From Gnetum montanum (Eukaryota; Streptophyta; Gnetopsida; Gnetales; Gnetaceae), in NCBI GenBank assembly GCA_015680685.1, contig MNCI01008572.1, forward strand, positions 1,017,316-1,081,315: a stretch of DNA of 64,000 nt, written 5' to 3'. Positions 48,205-59,106 of the stretch are shown here, in pieces. Made by a program: the position numbers and the translations under genes. The notes beneath the pieces are model-generated. The model saw nothing but the letters and a program-made list of their open reading frames with translations, was not told the origin of the DNA and ran no database searches. Position 1 is the first letter of the stretch, and every line of letters begins with the position of its first letter.

Positions 48205-50222
48205 AATGGGGCAAAACATGTCCCCAAGCAAAGATTAGTAGAGCTGTAATTCTACAATGAGTCCAACCCTAAATCTGCATTGACCTTCTCACAAGCACTC
48301 CCATAAGAGGTCGCAATTTCAGAGGCAAGCCATTCTGGTGCCATGAACACTAACTCCATCATAAGCATTATGACAAGGGATCACTGTTTTGGCAACAAGC
48401 CACCTTGGTGCCATGATCACTGTTAGCCATGTTGACCCCGCATTTTGCAATATCACACTACTTGCATTCCATTCCCCTATTATTCCCTAGCACACTCCCT
48501 ACACCCTTTGCTTTCAACATATCATTACCCTCAACACTCTTGAGCATGGTGAAGCAACATTTGGTCAGGTACTGACAGGCAATGTTAGTGCCAAGCCTAC
48601 TATGGTGTTTTGCATTCTTTGTCAACGTCTCTTGGGCCACTCCTCCAGATGTCAACAAAGAGGGACCAATGAAACATCGCCAAATTTGGGCTCCTGGGTC
48701 TCAATTGCAAGTTTTTCCAAGTGTCAAAAGTTGGCAAACTTTTTCTAAGTGTTGAGACTATGCTACCCACTACTGGGACTATGCTCCAGAGCATAGTTAG
48801 CATAGTTGACACAAATAGTCTAGATTTGTAAAATTTTTCTAAGTGTCGACAATAGCTGCAAAATTTTTTAAGGGTTGGACTATGCTCTTCCTACTAAGGC
48901 TACACTCTAGAGTGTAGTTTGCACATGGAATGACTAGTTTTGCAAATTTACCCAAGTGTCAAGCCAAAAGTTGTTAAGCATGCTTGGGATGGAAAAAATA
49001 ATTTGGCAAAATTTTTAACTATTGGACTATGCTTCCCACTATTGAGACTACACTCTAGAGTGTAGTTAGTGTAGTCTGCATGAGGACATCAGTTTTTCAA
49101 AAACATTTCTAACTATTGGACTATGCTTTAGAGCGAGGTCAGTGTCGTCATGCAAAATTGCCTCCAGATGCCTCCAGAACTTAGCACTGGCCTTCATCTT
49201 AGCTCCAACATTCCTTTGGCAAGCAAGATCAGCAATTTGCACCTCTTTTGCATCCCCCATTTGCCCCCAAGCTGTACCTACACTTAGCACCACTCGAGAG
49301 AGTATTTTACATTATTTTCAAGTACATGGTGGTCTATTTGGCACTTGCAAATGCAGTGTTGGCAATGTAGTCACAGTCTAGCAGTCTCATAGGGTCCATT
49401 GAAGCACACCAATAGAACACCATTTTCTTCAATGAGCGTAGTTAGAGCTAGCATAGTCTCAACTACCCCTCTACCGCATGGTGCCCGATTCACGATTCAG
49501 GCTAACCTTAGGCCTATAAATACCCCAACATCCCATGTTCTAGAGGTGGACAAATTTAGAGCAAGGTTGGCAAATTTGAGCATTGACATTCTTGGCATCT
49601 TTGCATCCAAGCACACTTGGCATTTGGTAGACACTGTTGCACACCACTGCAACATCTTTGCACACTGCTTAGCACACCATAGACCATTGTAGCCCGCAGG
49701 ACATAGCGGTGGGCAACTTGGTAGACATAGACACCATGGTGAATATCAATCTTCATAACCCAAACACCCTGAGACTGTGACCACGCTACCTTCTGTGCCT
49801 ATTTATACACCGCATACCTCCTCACCTTTTCTTTGTAGTTAACTATGCTCCCCCTCATTTGGGGTGGTGCTAATTTCTCTCTCGCTCACACTCCATGCAT
49901 TTTTACTTGCATTCTAGCATTTTACCAAGATTTTTTGCTATTTTTCTACACATTCATGTGTTTGCACCCTTGCTTTGCACCAAAAACCTCAACTACACTT
50001 ACCTTAGTTGACACCATTGATGTTGCAAACACCATGCAAACCTTTGGCATTCGTTTTGGTGTAACATCTCGTAAGTCCTAGTTCGATCGACAAGACCATT
50101 TTGGGCACCCCGCTTCTACTTCCAATAGGCCCTCGCACAGAGTGGGGTCAAAGCTGTATGATTGTAGACCTTTCTGTGTACTGTTGCAACCTCTGACGTT
50201 TTTGATTACCACAAACTTCTAC
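48205..50222 (+). repeat. Element B 3' LTR, about 2 kb
   Basis: The right boundary is set by alignment with the left copy, which ends near 25428. The left boundary is inferred from the polypurine tract. U3 is full of repeated phrases such as GACTATGCTCCAGAGCATAG and CTCTAGAGTGTAG (48760-49140). TATAAATA lies at 49515-49522. R-U5 (49530-50222) aligns with 24731-25428. Confidence 0.6.
49515..49522 (+). promoter_or_regulatory. TATA box of the element B LTR
   Basis: TATAAATA just upstream of the segment conserved with the 5' LTR. In the left copy the equivalent position is decayed (24718-24726). Confidence 0.55.
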
Positions 50223-50276
50223 TAGTCACTATTCCTTTGTGGGTGGCCTTGTCATAAGGTTCTCTTATTTGCTAAG

Positions 50277-51330
50277 ATGGAGCTTGGTGGACCTAGTGGA
50301 ATGGTTGAGGATCAGGCCAACCCAGAGGTCAAGGTCAAGGAAAAACTTGGTTAAGATTAGACTAAGTTTTAGACCCTATGGAACCAAGTTAAAGTTATTG
50401 ATTAGGCCTTAGCCTATCCTAGGTCAAAGAATGCAGATGCAATTCATTATATTCTTAAAGAAATCAAATTACCACAAGACAAGATGGATCTTCGCTCTAT
50501 GGACTAGGTGAAAGTGGCAGAGGCCAAGGTCTCAATCCTGGAAGGCCACTTAGATTGTATGTTGAACCTCTATAAGGACCTATTTGGATCCTTTCAGGAG
50601 ACATAGACAAAAGTAGCTTTGGTTGAGGACCTAATTGTTTGGGTAAAGGTTAAGGAGGATGCCCTAATTGGAGTAAATCAAGAGTTTCCTAACTTGAAAA
50701 TTGAAAATGCTATCTTGAAGTCCTCCTTGGCAGGATGCTTGGAAAAAGAGCCCATACTGGTGGCATAAATTAAAGCAAGAGAACTGGGTTCCTATGATGG
50801 TGAGAGGAGCGATGCCAAAATTGATGCCTTTCTTCATGATGTGGAGATGTACATCTACCAATGGTTTTCTTACTTCCCAGAAGGTCTCCACAACATCTCA
50901 ATACCTCACAAGAAGTGCTAAGCTATGGTGGCTCAACCTTCTTTGTGCCCAAGAGAAGGGTACTACTATTGAAATGGTAAACATCTAAGATAGATTCAAG
51001 GCAACATTAATTAAATAGTTCTGCCTAAGGAACTCCGAGTGGGTAACTAGAACCCATCTTGAGTCCTTGAAACACTCAGGAAAGCTTGAAGATTATATCA
51101 ATACTTTCCAAGAGTTTATGTTATTGATTTCTGATATGGAAGATCGAGATCACTTCTTTAAATTTGTAAATGGGTTGCAACCTTGGGTGCAAATGGAACT
51201 GCATCAACGGGCATTGACACACTCATTGAGGCTATTGTTGCTGCTGGTACCTTTCTTGACTTCAAGGTGACAAAGTTAGATAAGGGTATACTAGGAAAGA
51301 GAAAGCATGTCATGCCCTTCCACTCTTAAA
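50277..51330 (+). pseudogene. Element C gag
   Basis: Begins MELGGPSGMVEDQANPE, with a helical N-terminal region. The gag domain has SYDGERSDAKIDAFLHDVEM, then in shifted frames SQKVSTTSQYLTRSAKLWWL and HSGKLEDYINTFQEFMLLI with FVNGLQPWVQMEL. It ends with GTFLDFKVTKLDK. Frames change several times. Confidence 0.75.
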
Positions 51331-51515
51331 AAATAGATGCAGGTTCCATGAACATTGGGAACACTTTTAAATCAATTCAACAAGGCAATCGTCCTACAGG
51401 TGGTTTCCTAGGAAACCAAGGCTTCCAACAAAAATGTAAAGATACAAGGCATAAGTGACAACCTGGGGCCAAGAAGAAACAATTCTCTGGAGGGCCCTTT
51501 AAGGGGCCAATTCAA

Positions 51516-51554
51516 TGCTTTTTGTGTTGTGAAAATCACCTAGCAAGAAATTGC
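51516..51554 (+). pseudogene. Element C gag zinc knuckle
   Basis: CFLCCENHLARNC, the C-x2-C-x3-H-x4-C knuckle seen in many plant Ty3/gypsy gags. All four metal ligands are intact. It would bind element RNA during packaging. Confidence 0.7.
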
Positions 51555-51779
51555 CCTTTAAGCTTAGGAAGGGTTGAGAACAAGCAGGGATAGGCTCCAA
51601 GGAAGCAATTAATGTCTCTTGAGTATTGCCTAAATCCATGTCTTTAGATTACAAACAGAAGCACTTCAATAGAACAATAGAGGTTAGCTATTATGATGGA
51701 GTTGTTTGATATGGTTACGTAAAGGTCAAGAGTTGAAAACTTCAAAAATGCTAATTCTAATAATTTAGATTAGGTCTAA

Positions 51780-52140
51780 TTGGCCCCAATCAATGTGAGC
51801 TTGAGACAAATAAGTGCCTTTATTGATAATGATGCTAGCCACAATTATATGATCCCATCCATGGTAAGGGACTTGTAGCTAGAAATGGAACTAGTTTAAG
51901 CTTCTTGCAAACTTGCAAAGTTCAAACCCCTTCGATGCATCGGTGTTTGCCGTAGTGTTCTAGTTCAAGTGGGCTCATGTTAGGGAGCTCTTGATTTCTC
52001 AATTCTAGATACAAACTCCTTCGATGTTATATTGGGACGAGAATTCTTGCGCAAGGCCAAAGTTTTCATTGCCGCACATTTAGATCTGATTTTCATTTTG
52101 CATGAAAGCTTACCTTGCATAGTTCAGACTCATGGGGCAT
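51780..52140 (+). pseudogene. Element C aspartic protease
   Basis: SAFIDNDASHNYMIPSMV replaces the usual FIDSGASHNF. LDTNSFDVILGREFLRKAK gives the C-terminal ILGR-like motif. A stop falls near the middle. It sits between the knuckle and RT as expected. Confidence 0.75.
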
Positions 52141-52301
52141 AGATCAGGAAGAATGAGGGCTCTAGTCCCTAGATTGTGTTTCTAATGGTGATGAAACATT
52201 TGACCAAGGATCCCATAAGAAAAATTTTGCTAGCTATGTAAACTGGAGATCCTTCCGAGGGTTGTGGGTCTTAAACAAACATTGATCCATGCATAGCACA
52301 A

Positions 52302-52945
52302 GTGTTAAACCATTTCCGAGATGTGATGCCACAAGAGCTACCTAGAAGTTTGCCACTTCGACGGGCAATAGACCATAAAATAGAATTGTTACTAGATACT
52401 GACCCATCTATTCAAAGACCACACCGGTTAATGGGGCTAGAATTGGAAGAGTTGAAGAAACAACTCAAGAGTTTGATGTCAAAAGGGTACATTCATCTCT
52501 CGAAATCTCCTTATGGTGCACCAATGTTGTTTGTTACCAAGGAGGATGGGACATTACATCTTTGTTGTGATTACAAGTTGCTAACTAAGCACACCATTAA
52601 GAACAAGTATCAAGTGCCCCTCATCTCTGACTTGTTCAATCAGTTGGCAGGGGCACATTATTTTACCCAGTTAGACCTTCACCAAGGGTATTACCAGGGT
52701 TGCATTGCAGAGGGTGATGAGGAGAAAACTACAAGTGTAACCAAATATAGGTTGTACGAATGGACTATGATGCCCTTTGGGCTATGCAATGCATTGGCTA
52801 CTTTCTATACCCTAATGAATGAGATATTCCAACCATTTCTTGACAAATTTGTGATCGTCTATCTTGACGATATCTTGGTATACAGCCAGACCATGGAGGA
52901 GTATGTGCAAAAACTTGAATATCTTAGGAGTAACATTGAAGAGCT
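52302..52945 (+). CDS. Element C reverse transcriptase, open but truncated
   Basis: An uninterrupted frame with DHKIELLLDTDPSIQRPHR, CDYKLLTKHTIKNKYQVPLI, LFNQLAGAHYFTQLDLHQGY, PFGLCNALATFYTLMNEIF and the catalytic YLDDILVYS. The frame continues to 53120 by accident, reading the antisense strand of the UTP12/WDR3 pseudogene from about 52945. Thumb, RNase H and integrase are missing. It is the only polymerase in the window with no stop, but it is incomplete and so not functional. Confidence 0.75.
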
Positions 52946-53611
52946 TTCCAAAGCATCAATCTTTTCTTCAGGCTCAGTCTCATCAGTACCTTTTTTCAAG
53001 ACCTTTTGCCACTTTGTACTAAGTTTTCTCTTAACTTTCTTCAATGCCTCCTTCTCATATAAACCCAATAGAACTCTACCACTTTGCCAGCCACTTTACA
53101 GGCAAGAATGGACCCATTAGCACTAAATTTTATTGTTGCAACTCTCTCTTTTCTTTGCCTCTTGATGTCACATTTATAAGTTAAAACATCCCATTTGTTC
53201 TGATTGGGTATAGCTGAATCAGTATTTTCTGGAGTAATTTTCTCTAATACACCATTAGGCTGTTCCTCGCTGTTATCTGCACTGATGTTAAAAATTTTTA
53301 TAGCTTCATCTGCTGACCCTGTCACCAGGAAACGTTCATTAGGGTCCACGTCCATAGACCATATTTCGCTGTGATGACCAGGCACAGTTTGTATGCAATG
53401 CTGGGTATCAATGTCCCACACTCTCACAAACTTGTCTTTAGAAGAACTTACAAGCTTCTTGCTAACTTCTAAGAAAACAAGATCAGTAACCCGAAAATCA
53501 AGACCCATGTTAATAGAATCATTTTCCAAATAGCAGGTCAATAACTACTGATAATGTCATAAAACTAGAAATAACAAATTGGATAACGGTTCAGCAGATA
53601 TCATGTTGCAC

Positions 53612-53827
53612 CTGATCTCCATGACCACGAAGTCGAAAAAGCCCAGTCTCACCCACAACATCCCATATAATAATATCCGTATCTTTGCTTCCTGAAGCAA
53701 GCAATGATGCTGAATTATTAAATCTGAGAGCAATGGTGGCTGCCTTATGACCATTAAGAACAGTCTCGCAGACCCCTTTGGCAATGTCCCAAATCCTTAT
53801 ACTCCCATCTCCATATCCACCGGCAAC
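53612..53827 (-). pseudogene. UTP12: UTP12/WDR3 exon 2
   Basis: 72 codons, from a TTGTCAG acceptor to a GATCAG/GTGCAA donor. Encodes two WD strands ending [10 protein letters not shown]. Confidence 0.85.
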
Positions 53828-54058
53828 CTGACAAAATCCCAAATTACCTAAATTTTCACTTCTACACATACAAAGCAATTAATTAAGCATCCCACCCACA
53901 AACTAAAATCAACATGTTCTGCAATACCCAGTAAAAATCCACTGAAAATATTGTTTGCCCAATTTCATTTATTTCGGTTTCGACTTGATTTTAAAATTTG
54001 AAATCCAAAACAGGTTTCTACCCAACTAGCACTGTTTACTAAACAATTTGAATTTTAC

Positions 54059-54295
54059 CGTTGAATTGGTGATGGGCATGGCTGAAATGGATGTGACAGC
54101 TGAAGAAGGACCAGAAGAAGAGGCAGGACAGAGCTTCTTAACACATGATCCCTGCTTGACGTTCCATACCAGAAGCTGCTCAAGAGCTACGGCGAGCAGC
54201 AGTTTTCCGGAATTATCATAAGCAATGTTACATTCTGATGAAGTTTCAACGCCGAATGCCGCAGCGGGCGTGTATCTCAGATAATACTTCACCAT
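54059..54295 (-). pseudogene. UTP12: UTP12/WDR3 exon 1
   Basis: 79 codons from ATG, ending AATTCAACG before a GTAAAA donor. It includes NIAYDNSGKLLLAVALEQ and VWNVKQGSCVKKL, close to plant UTP12. Confidence 0.85.
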
Positions 54296-54960
54296 TTTCG
54301 GTGCGTTTATTCTTCTATTGTAACTCTTTTCACCGCTTAAACCCTAAACCCTTTGCTGCGCACAGATTGTTATTTTGGCGCGGCCAAACCATGAGACAAT
54401 ATTACCAACCTGTTCACGAAAACATCTTCTGTTAACTTGGAAGGTCTTGTCTGTCTGAGATTAGAGGAAACCTAAACAGGAGCTGCACAATTTATGTCCG
54501 TTTAAATTTATACAGTGACTTAAGAAAGTCTTGCAGGGATCTTGTTTTACTTTGTCGTGTGCCTGATAAAATACGGTAGGAGCTAGCTTCTTATACAAGT
54601 ATTAGGCACCGGCCTATGCTGGTTACGGCTTTCTCTGTTATTGTGTTTTTGGGTACATACAGGATCTAGAGGTCTAGAGGTTTACGCACATGACAACGGT
54701 TTATATTTTATTACACAATCTTAAGTCGTTAGCTCATTTACTACAAATCTACACAATCTTAAGTCGTTAGCTCATTTACTACAAGGATTTGTAGGCAGGA
54801 AAGCATCATTGTATTCTTTTGTAGTTGTAAGGTATTATACCTTAATTCATACTTAGTGAAATTGTTTTGGGTTCAATACTTTTCCCTTGCACCTTATCAC
54901 TATGTTCACCCTTGCTTCTTCACCTAAAATATAAATGGATGTTCATTGATTTATGAAAGA
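54296..54960. other. Upstream flank of UTP12/WDR3
   Basis: Probable 5' flank of the pseudogene followed by AT-rich sequence. It holds a 34-bp sequence present twice (54713-54746 and 54751-54784) with identical copies. No gene recognised. Confidence 0.5.
54713..54784. repeat. Exact two-copy tandem duplication, 38-bp period
   Basis: ACACAATCTTAAGTCGTTAG and the following 14 bases occur twice, separated by ATCT, with no mismatch. Confidence 0.95.
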
Positions 54961-55249
54961 ACTTGGGATTTGCAAATTATAAGTTATATGTACTAATCTT
55001 GTTGATGAGGCATTGCTCACTTGGTTAGAGCATATAGCCTATGATTTGCAAGTCAGCTTCAATTCTAAGCCAAGACCCATATCGCTAAGCTAACATCTTT
55101 CATCTCTTTGCCTGCATAATTACTGGATTACTTGGTCTAAGGCAGCAAGGGGTCTATGTCTGACATTGATATTATGTGCGATGCCACTAGATTCAATAGG
55201 TGAGCGTTTAGGTGGAACTACCTTATTTGCCTTTCTACAAATTATCTCA

Positions 55250-55870
55250 TGATTTATATGAATTTATTACTCAGGAAATTTATGGAAGGTATGTTTTCGT
55301 GCAAATTCTAGGTTAGTTGCCTCATTCCTTAAGCTTTTTTGAATCATTTAAATTTGATTTAGAAAGATTGAAGTTTAGATGTTGTCCATACTCATTATTT
55401 GCTAGTAAAATTTGTTGAATTGATGATGGTTTCTAAGGCGCTTAATATCAATGTTTTCAATCATTATAATGTTTTATTGATTATTTAGAAGTTAACTCTT
55501 TTTAATCCAACATCTCTTGAATTCCAAAAGGTTCCTTGTTTTGTTGAATTGCTGAATCTTCCATTAATTTTTGAAAAATTTGAAAGGGATATTATCTTTC
55601 ATTTTAAGCCAATCAAGCATTTTGGAACCCTCACTATAGCTAGTGGTTTTCACAAAATTCAATATATGATTGAAGTGGATCATAATTAGCATAAGCAAGA
55701 AATTCTTCTCCATGCTTAAGGAATTAATTATGCATAGAAGGTTGTTTATTACAATCTTTCAAAGTCATATCACTATTGTCATTATGAGGGTCACATGTTT
55801 AGATCATGTCCTTTTTATGCTATGAAAAAAGATAATGTAAGCACATTGATAACTACTAGTTGTAAATGTT
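55250..55870 (+). pseudogene. LINE ORF1-like protein
   Basis: Readable pieces include LEFQKVPCFVELLNLPL, FHFKPIKHFGTLTIASGFH and, near 55770, CHYEGHMFRSCPF. The last is a zinc-knuckle relic (C-x4-H-x4-C) with the first ligand lost. The layout matches plant L1 ORF1 proteins, which bind LINE RNA. Heavily decayed. Confidence 0.6.
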
Positions 55871-56312
55871 ACTAAAGTTTCTTTTGTTAATGTTAAAGAT
55901 TCTGCTAAGGTTTTTCATACAGATGCTACAAATCTTGCAATGATTTATTTTGGCTAACACTTCAAAAATTAGCCTACAACTTTATTTTACTATTGATCAA
56001 CAAAATATATCTTCAAGAAAGGTTCCAATGAAATCAATTTTAAAAAATTCTTCATTGATTAAAGAGAAACAAATATGTGCTCCTAAGGTTTCACAGAATC
56101 TTATTGTTGATTCAAATAGTTTTTAATAATAAAAAACATCAATGAAGTCTATTTATTGATGAATATATGTCAAATCTTCAAAATTGTTAGCATGTTCAAG
56201 CTATTATAATTACTAATAATCTATTTGCAACTATTGGTCAAAATATGGTGATAATTTCTTTTGAGAATGTTGATTCTATTGATAGGGCAAGGATCTCTTC
56301 CTTCACCACTGT

Positions 56313-57000
56313 ATGTTAATCTTTTCATGGAATGTTTGGGGTCTTACAAATAGGCTTTGGATAAAAGTTTTTAGTGCTTTTTTTCACACACAACATTTAG
56401 TTCTTGATTTTATTCAGATATAGTCATGGCTAGTAACAATATTCTTCATGATTCTATAGTATTATCTACTAATCATAATATTGGTCAAGGTGGTGTAGCT
56501 CGCATTATCAATCATTTTTTCTAAAAAAATTATTTCTTATGGCAGAGATAATTCTGTAGTTTGGGTAATTTATTCAAGGTGCTTTAAGTCCTTTTGGCAT
56601 TTGCAATATTTATGCTTCTACTACTTCTGCAGATAGAATTGTTCTATAGCAATTTCTTTTCCAAAGTTTGTCTAGCATTCCTTTGCTTTTTTGTGGTGAT
56701 TTTAATATGACTTAAATTCCTATGATAAAATTAGTGTCATTTCTTCTCAGCTTGAAAGCCATGAGCTTTCTATTTGGTGTGATGTTAAGGAATAATTTTG
56801 TTTATCATATGCTATTGGATCAAATGTTCATCATGATGATTGATTTACTTGGTCTAATCTCTATGAAGGTAATAATCAAATTTTTGAAAGACTTGACCAA
56901 CTTTATTTTTCCAATTATTCTTCCTGGTTCTATGATGGAAATTTATAGTTCGCAAAGATGAAACTCTTTTAGACCATTTCCTAATTTCTCTTAATTTGAA
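56313..57000 (+). pseudogene. LINE endonuclease domain
   Basis: Starts near SWNVWGLTNRLW, the usual N-terminus of APE-type endonucleases. FCGDFNMT follows at about 56689-56712, carrying the catalytic GDFN. Then comes a TWSNLYEGNNQIFERLDQ-like segment near 56850-56900, where plant L1 proteins have the ARLDR motif. The enzyme nicks target DNA to prime reverse transcription. Stops throughout. Confidence 0.75.
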
Positions 57001-57479
57001 ATTTGGTATTAAATCTCCAGTTTAATGTTTTGAGCTTTTTCATATGAATGCATCTTTATTTCTTACTCATTATGAAAAAGGTAGAAATGAGAATCCTTGG
57101 TAAATTAGGTTGGATTGATTGATGGTTACATGCTATATATCATGTTCATAATTTTACGTATTGGTTAGGTTAGCAATATGTCAAGAGACAAAGGAAGACT
57201 GAAAAATAATCTATGGCATAATACTAAGAGTGATCTCATCAAGCGTTGTCTCAATTAGTTGAGAGTAGAGGAAGAACCATGCAAAGAATTTTTTAAATCC
57301 TTAAAAAGTAAAGGTAATTCGCCTCTTATTGATTTCATGAGAGTTTATGGTCAAATTAGTTTTGATCCTCTTGTTATCAATGGTTTCTTTGAAAGAAATT
57401 TTTAACATGTTTTGTCTTAGATGATTTTGATTAGGTAGATTTTCTCTCTAATTATTATCATTTACCTAATATTATTCAT

Positions 57480-58129
57480 GGCAATCACAACCATCTTCTT
57501 AAACATGATATCTCTCTTTCTAAAATTAAAGATGTAATGTTTAGCTTGGCCAATGATAAAGCTCTAGGTTTTGATGGAATTCTATTAAAATTTTTAAAAA
57601 TCATTGAAATGTTATTATTATGAACTTTTATTGTGTTTTTATTGAAGCCATTGAATAATGTTCTCTTGGTCAAGAGTTCATCAGACTTATTCCTAAGGAT
57701 GATGACCTTTCCCATATTAGTAATTGGTTCCCTATTACTCTTCTAAATTTTGGTAATAAAAGTTTGGCTAAATGTCTTGCTAGAATATTAAAACCTATTA
57801 TTCCTAAATTAATTACTAGATTGCAAACTAGTTTTGTCAAAGGTAAATATATTTTGGATAATGTTACGACAACTTGGAAGGGTATGTAGTGGGTTGAGGA
57901 TTCCAATCAAGACATCACTTTTTTGAAGCTTGATTATGCTAAAACATACGATAGAATTGAATGATAGTTTATTATTGCTTATCTTTTCAAATATGGTTTT
58001 AAAGAAAAATTTATTGGAATGGTGGAGACTCTTTTTGTAGAAATTAATGCACTTGTGGCTACAAATGATAGCATTACTAAGAGCTTCAAGCTTGAATGCT
58101 TAGTTAGGCAAGGTTGTCTTCTTGCTCCT
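57480..58129 (+). pseudogene. LINE reverse transcriptase, N-terminal half
   Basis: Motifs in order: DISLSKIKDVMFSLAND and KALGFDGI (57510-57590), NWFPITLLNFGNKSLAKCLA (about 57722-57780), KPIIPKLITRLQTSFVKGKY (about 57790-57850), LKLDYAKTYDRIE (57922-57960) and VETLFVEINAL to VRQGCLLAP. Word order is that of plant L1 RT. The minus-strand open frames at 57485-57906 are shadows. Confidence 0.85.
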
Positions 58130-58509
58130 TGAGAAATCTAAATCTAAAGGGCCTTGGATCTACTATCTATGCTAAACAGAAATTAAAGAACTTTGTTAGA
58201 ACAAAAAACACACTTACAATTTGTTTATCCAGAATCTATATGTTTATGAATATGTGCTGCTACAATTATATAGACTTGGATTCTTCCAAGAATGAATTTG
58301 AAGAGATAAGCATGAATCTCTAAAATCATGGGAATGATCCTTATCATCTTATTTATGGATAAGATAATCATGGGTATGGATAAGCATGGATATGTATAAG
58401 CATGGATATGGATAAGCATGGACAACTAGGATCTCATCTTATTTAGGATAAATAAAAGGATGAGATCAATCTCTTAATAATGTGGAACATCTACACATCA
58501 TCTTCCACA
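58130..58509 (-). repeat. Copia 3' LTR
   Basis: 380 bp, TGAGAAATCT to CTTCCACA on the plus strand. It aligns with 63293-63507. The polypurine tract (plus-strand AACCCCCCCATG at 58510-58521) is directly inside. Confidence 0.9.
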
Positions 58510-58582
58510 AACCCCCCCATGATGGTAAGGGGTTCCACTCCAAGGAGGTCTCTGAAAGATGCAAACTTCTCACGGCTTAGAA

Positions 58583-58990
58583 TCTTGGTAAAAATATCTA
58601 CTAGTTATGCTTCAGTTGCATAATGTTCCATGTTGAGGATGTTGTCTTGGATCAGGCTTTTGAGATGATGATGCTTGATATCAATGTGCTTGGTATGCCC
58701 ATGCTGAACTAGATTGTGAGCCATTGCAATAGCACTTGTGCTATCACAATATAAAAAAATGGGAGGATCAAGTATAAATCTCATTTTAGTGAAAACAAAG
58801 TNAAAATGGGAGGATCAAGTATAAATCTCATTTTAGTGAAAACAAAGTGAATCCACATGGCCTGAGAAGCAGCACTTGATGTAGCTATGTATTCTACTTC
58901 GGTTGTTGAGAGTGCGACTGAAGACTAATTCTTTGATCTCCAAGAGATGAGCGATGGACTGAAGAAGAGAAAAAATCCAAAAGTTGACTT
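58583..58990 (-). pseudogene. Copia RNase H
   Basis: Reads LSTTEVEYIATSSAASQAMW, then LYCDSTSAIAMAHNLV, HTKHIDIKHHHLK and VDIFTKILSREKF, the copia RNase H pattern ending in the ADIFTK-type motif. A stop precedes LVDIFTK. The 46-bp duplication at 58756-58848 falls in this domain and disrupts it. Confidence 0.85.
58756..58848. repeat. Perfect 46-bp duplication around an N, likely assembly artefact
   Basis: 58756-58801 and 58803-58848 are identical; position 58802 is N. The duplication breaks the RNase H reading. Confidence 0.9.
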
Positions 58991-59106
58991 TCGATCATCA
59001 AGGTTGCCTCCCCAACCTACATCAATATATCCCCATACCTTGAAGTTTGTATGTCAATGGAATGTGATCCAAAAATCTATTTTGTAATCCTCAAGTAATG
59101 TAGAAC

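Larger units (their letters stand above)
24715..50222 (+). mobile_element. Element B: giant Tat/Ogre-like Ty3/gypsy retrotransposon
   Basis: Repeats at 24715-25428 and about 49500-50222 are alignable LTR portions. Between them lie gag (26100-28444), protease (28600-29250), a 6.5-kb spacer with an antisense gene (30149-33776), and pol. Pol is RT, RNase H, a second archaeal-type RNase H and integrase, ending near 46745. The second RNase H and the gag and protease motifs place it in the Tat lineage, which includes Ogre. Without the nested A2 the element is about 18.2 kb. Reading frames are broken but long stretches remain. The 5' LTR lacks most of U3 because it is truncated at its junction with E. 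Confidence 0.75.
50277..52945 (+). mobile_element. Element C: Ty3/gypsy gag-protease-RT fragment
   Basis: Gag starts 55 bp after the end of the B LTR and RT stops at about 52945, where UTP12/WDR3 sequence begins. No LTR, RNase H or integrase of its own remains, so both ends are truncated. Domain style (CFLC-type knuckle, RT wording) fits a plant chromovirus-like Ty3/gypsy lineage. Gag and protease are broken but RT is open. Confidence 0.75.
52930..54295 (-). pseudogene. UTP12: 5' part of the UTP12/WDR3 WD-repeat gene, broken
   Basis: Exon 1 (54295-54059) starts MVKYYLRYTPAAAFGVET and encodes the first blade. Exon 2 (53827-53612) holds [16 protein letters not shown] and [20 protein letters not shown]. 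Exon 3 (from 53490) holds TDLVFLEVSKKLVSSSKDKF and VWDIDTQHCIQTVPGHHSE. The protein is the plant homologue of yeast Utp12/human WDR3, a nucleolar small-subunit processome component. Exons 1 and 2 have normal GT-AG sites. The exon 3 acceptor reads GG instead of AG. A frameshift near 53065 shifts the Lys-rich segment into another frame (52930-53068). The gene ends at the junction with element C; the C-terminal half is absent. Confidence 0.85.
54960..58129 (+). mobile_element. L1-type LINE, cut by the copia element
   Basis: ORF1-like sequence (about 55250-55860) is followed by an endonuclease (from 56313) and an L1-type reverse transcriptase (about 57500-58129). The RT reading stops at VRQGCLLAP, exactly where the copia LTR starts at 58130. 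The YADD-like catalytic region and 3' end should lie beyond the copia element, outside the window. The 5' end is not defined. Many stops. Confidence 0.8.
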
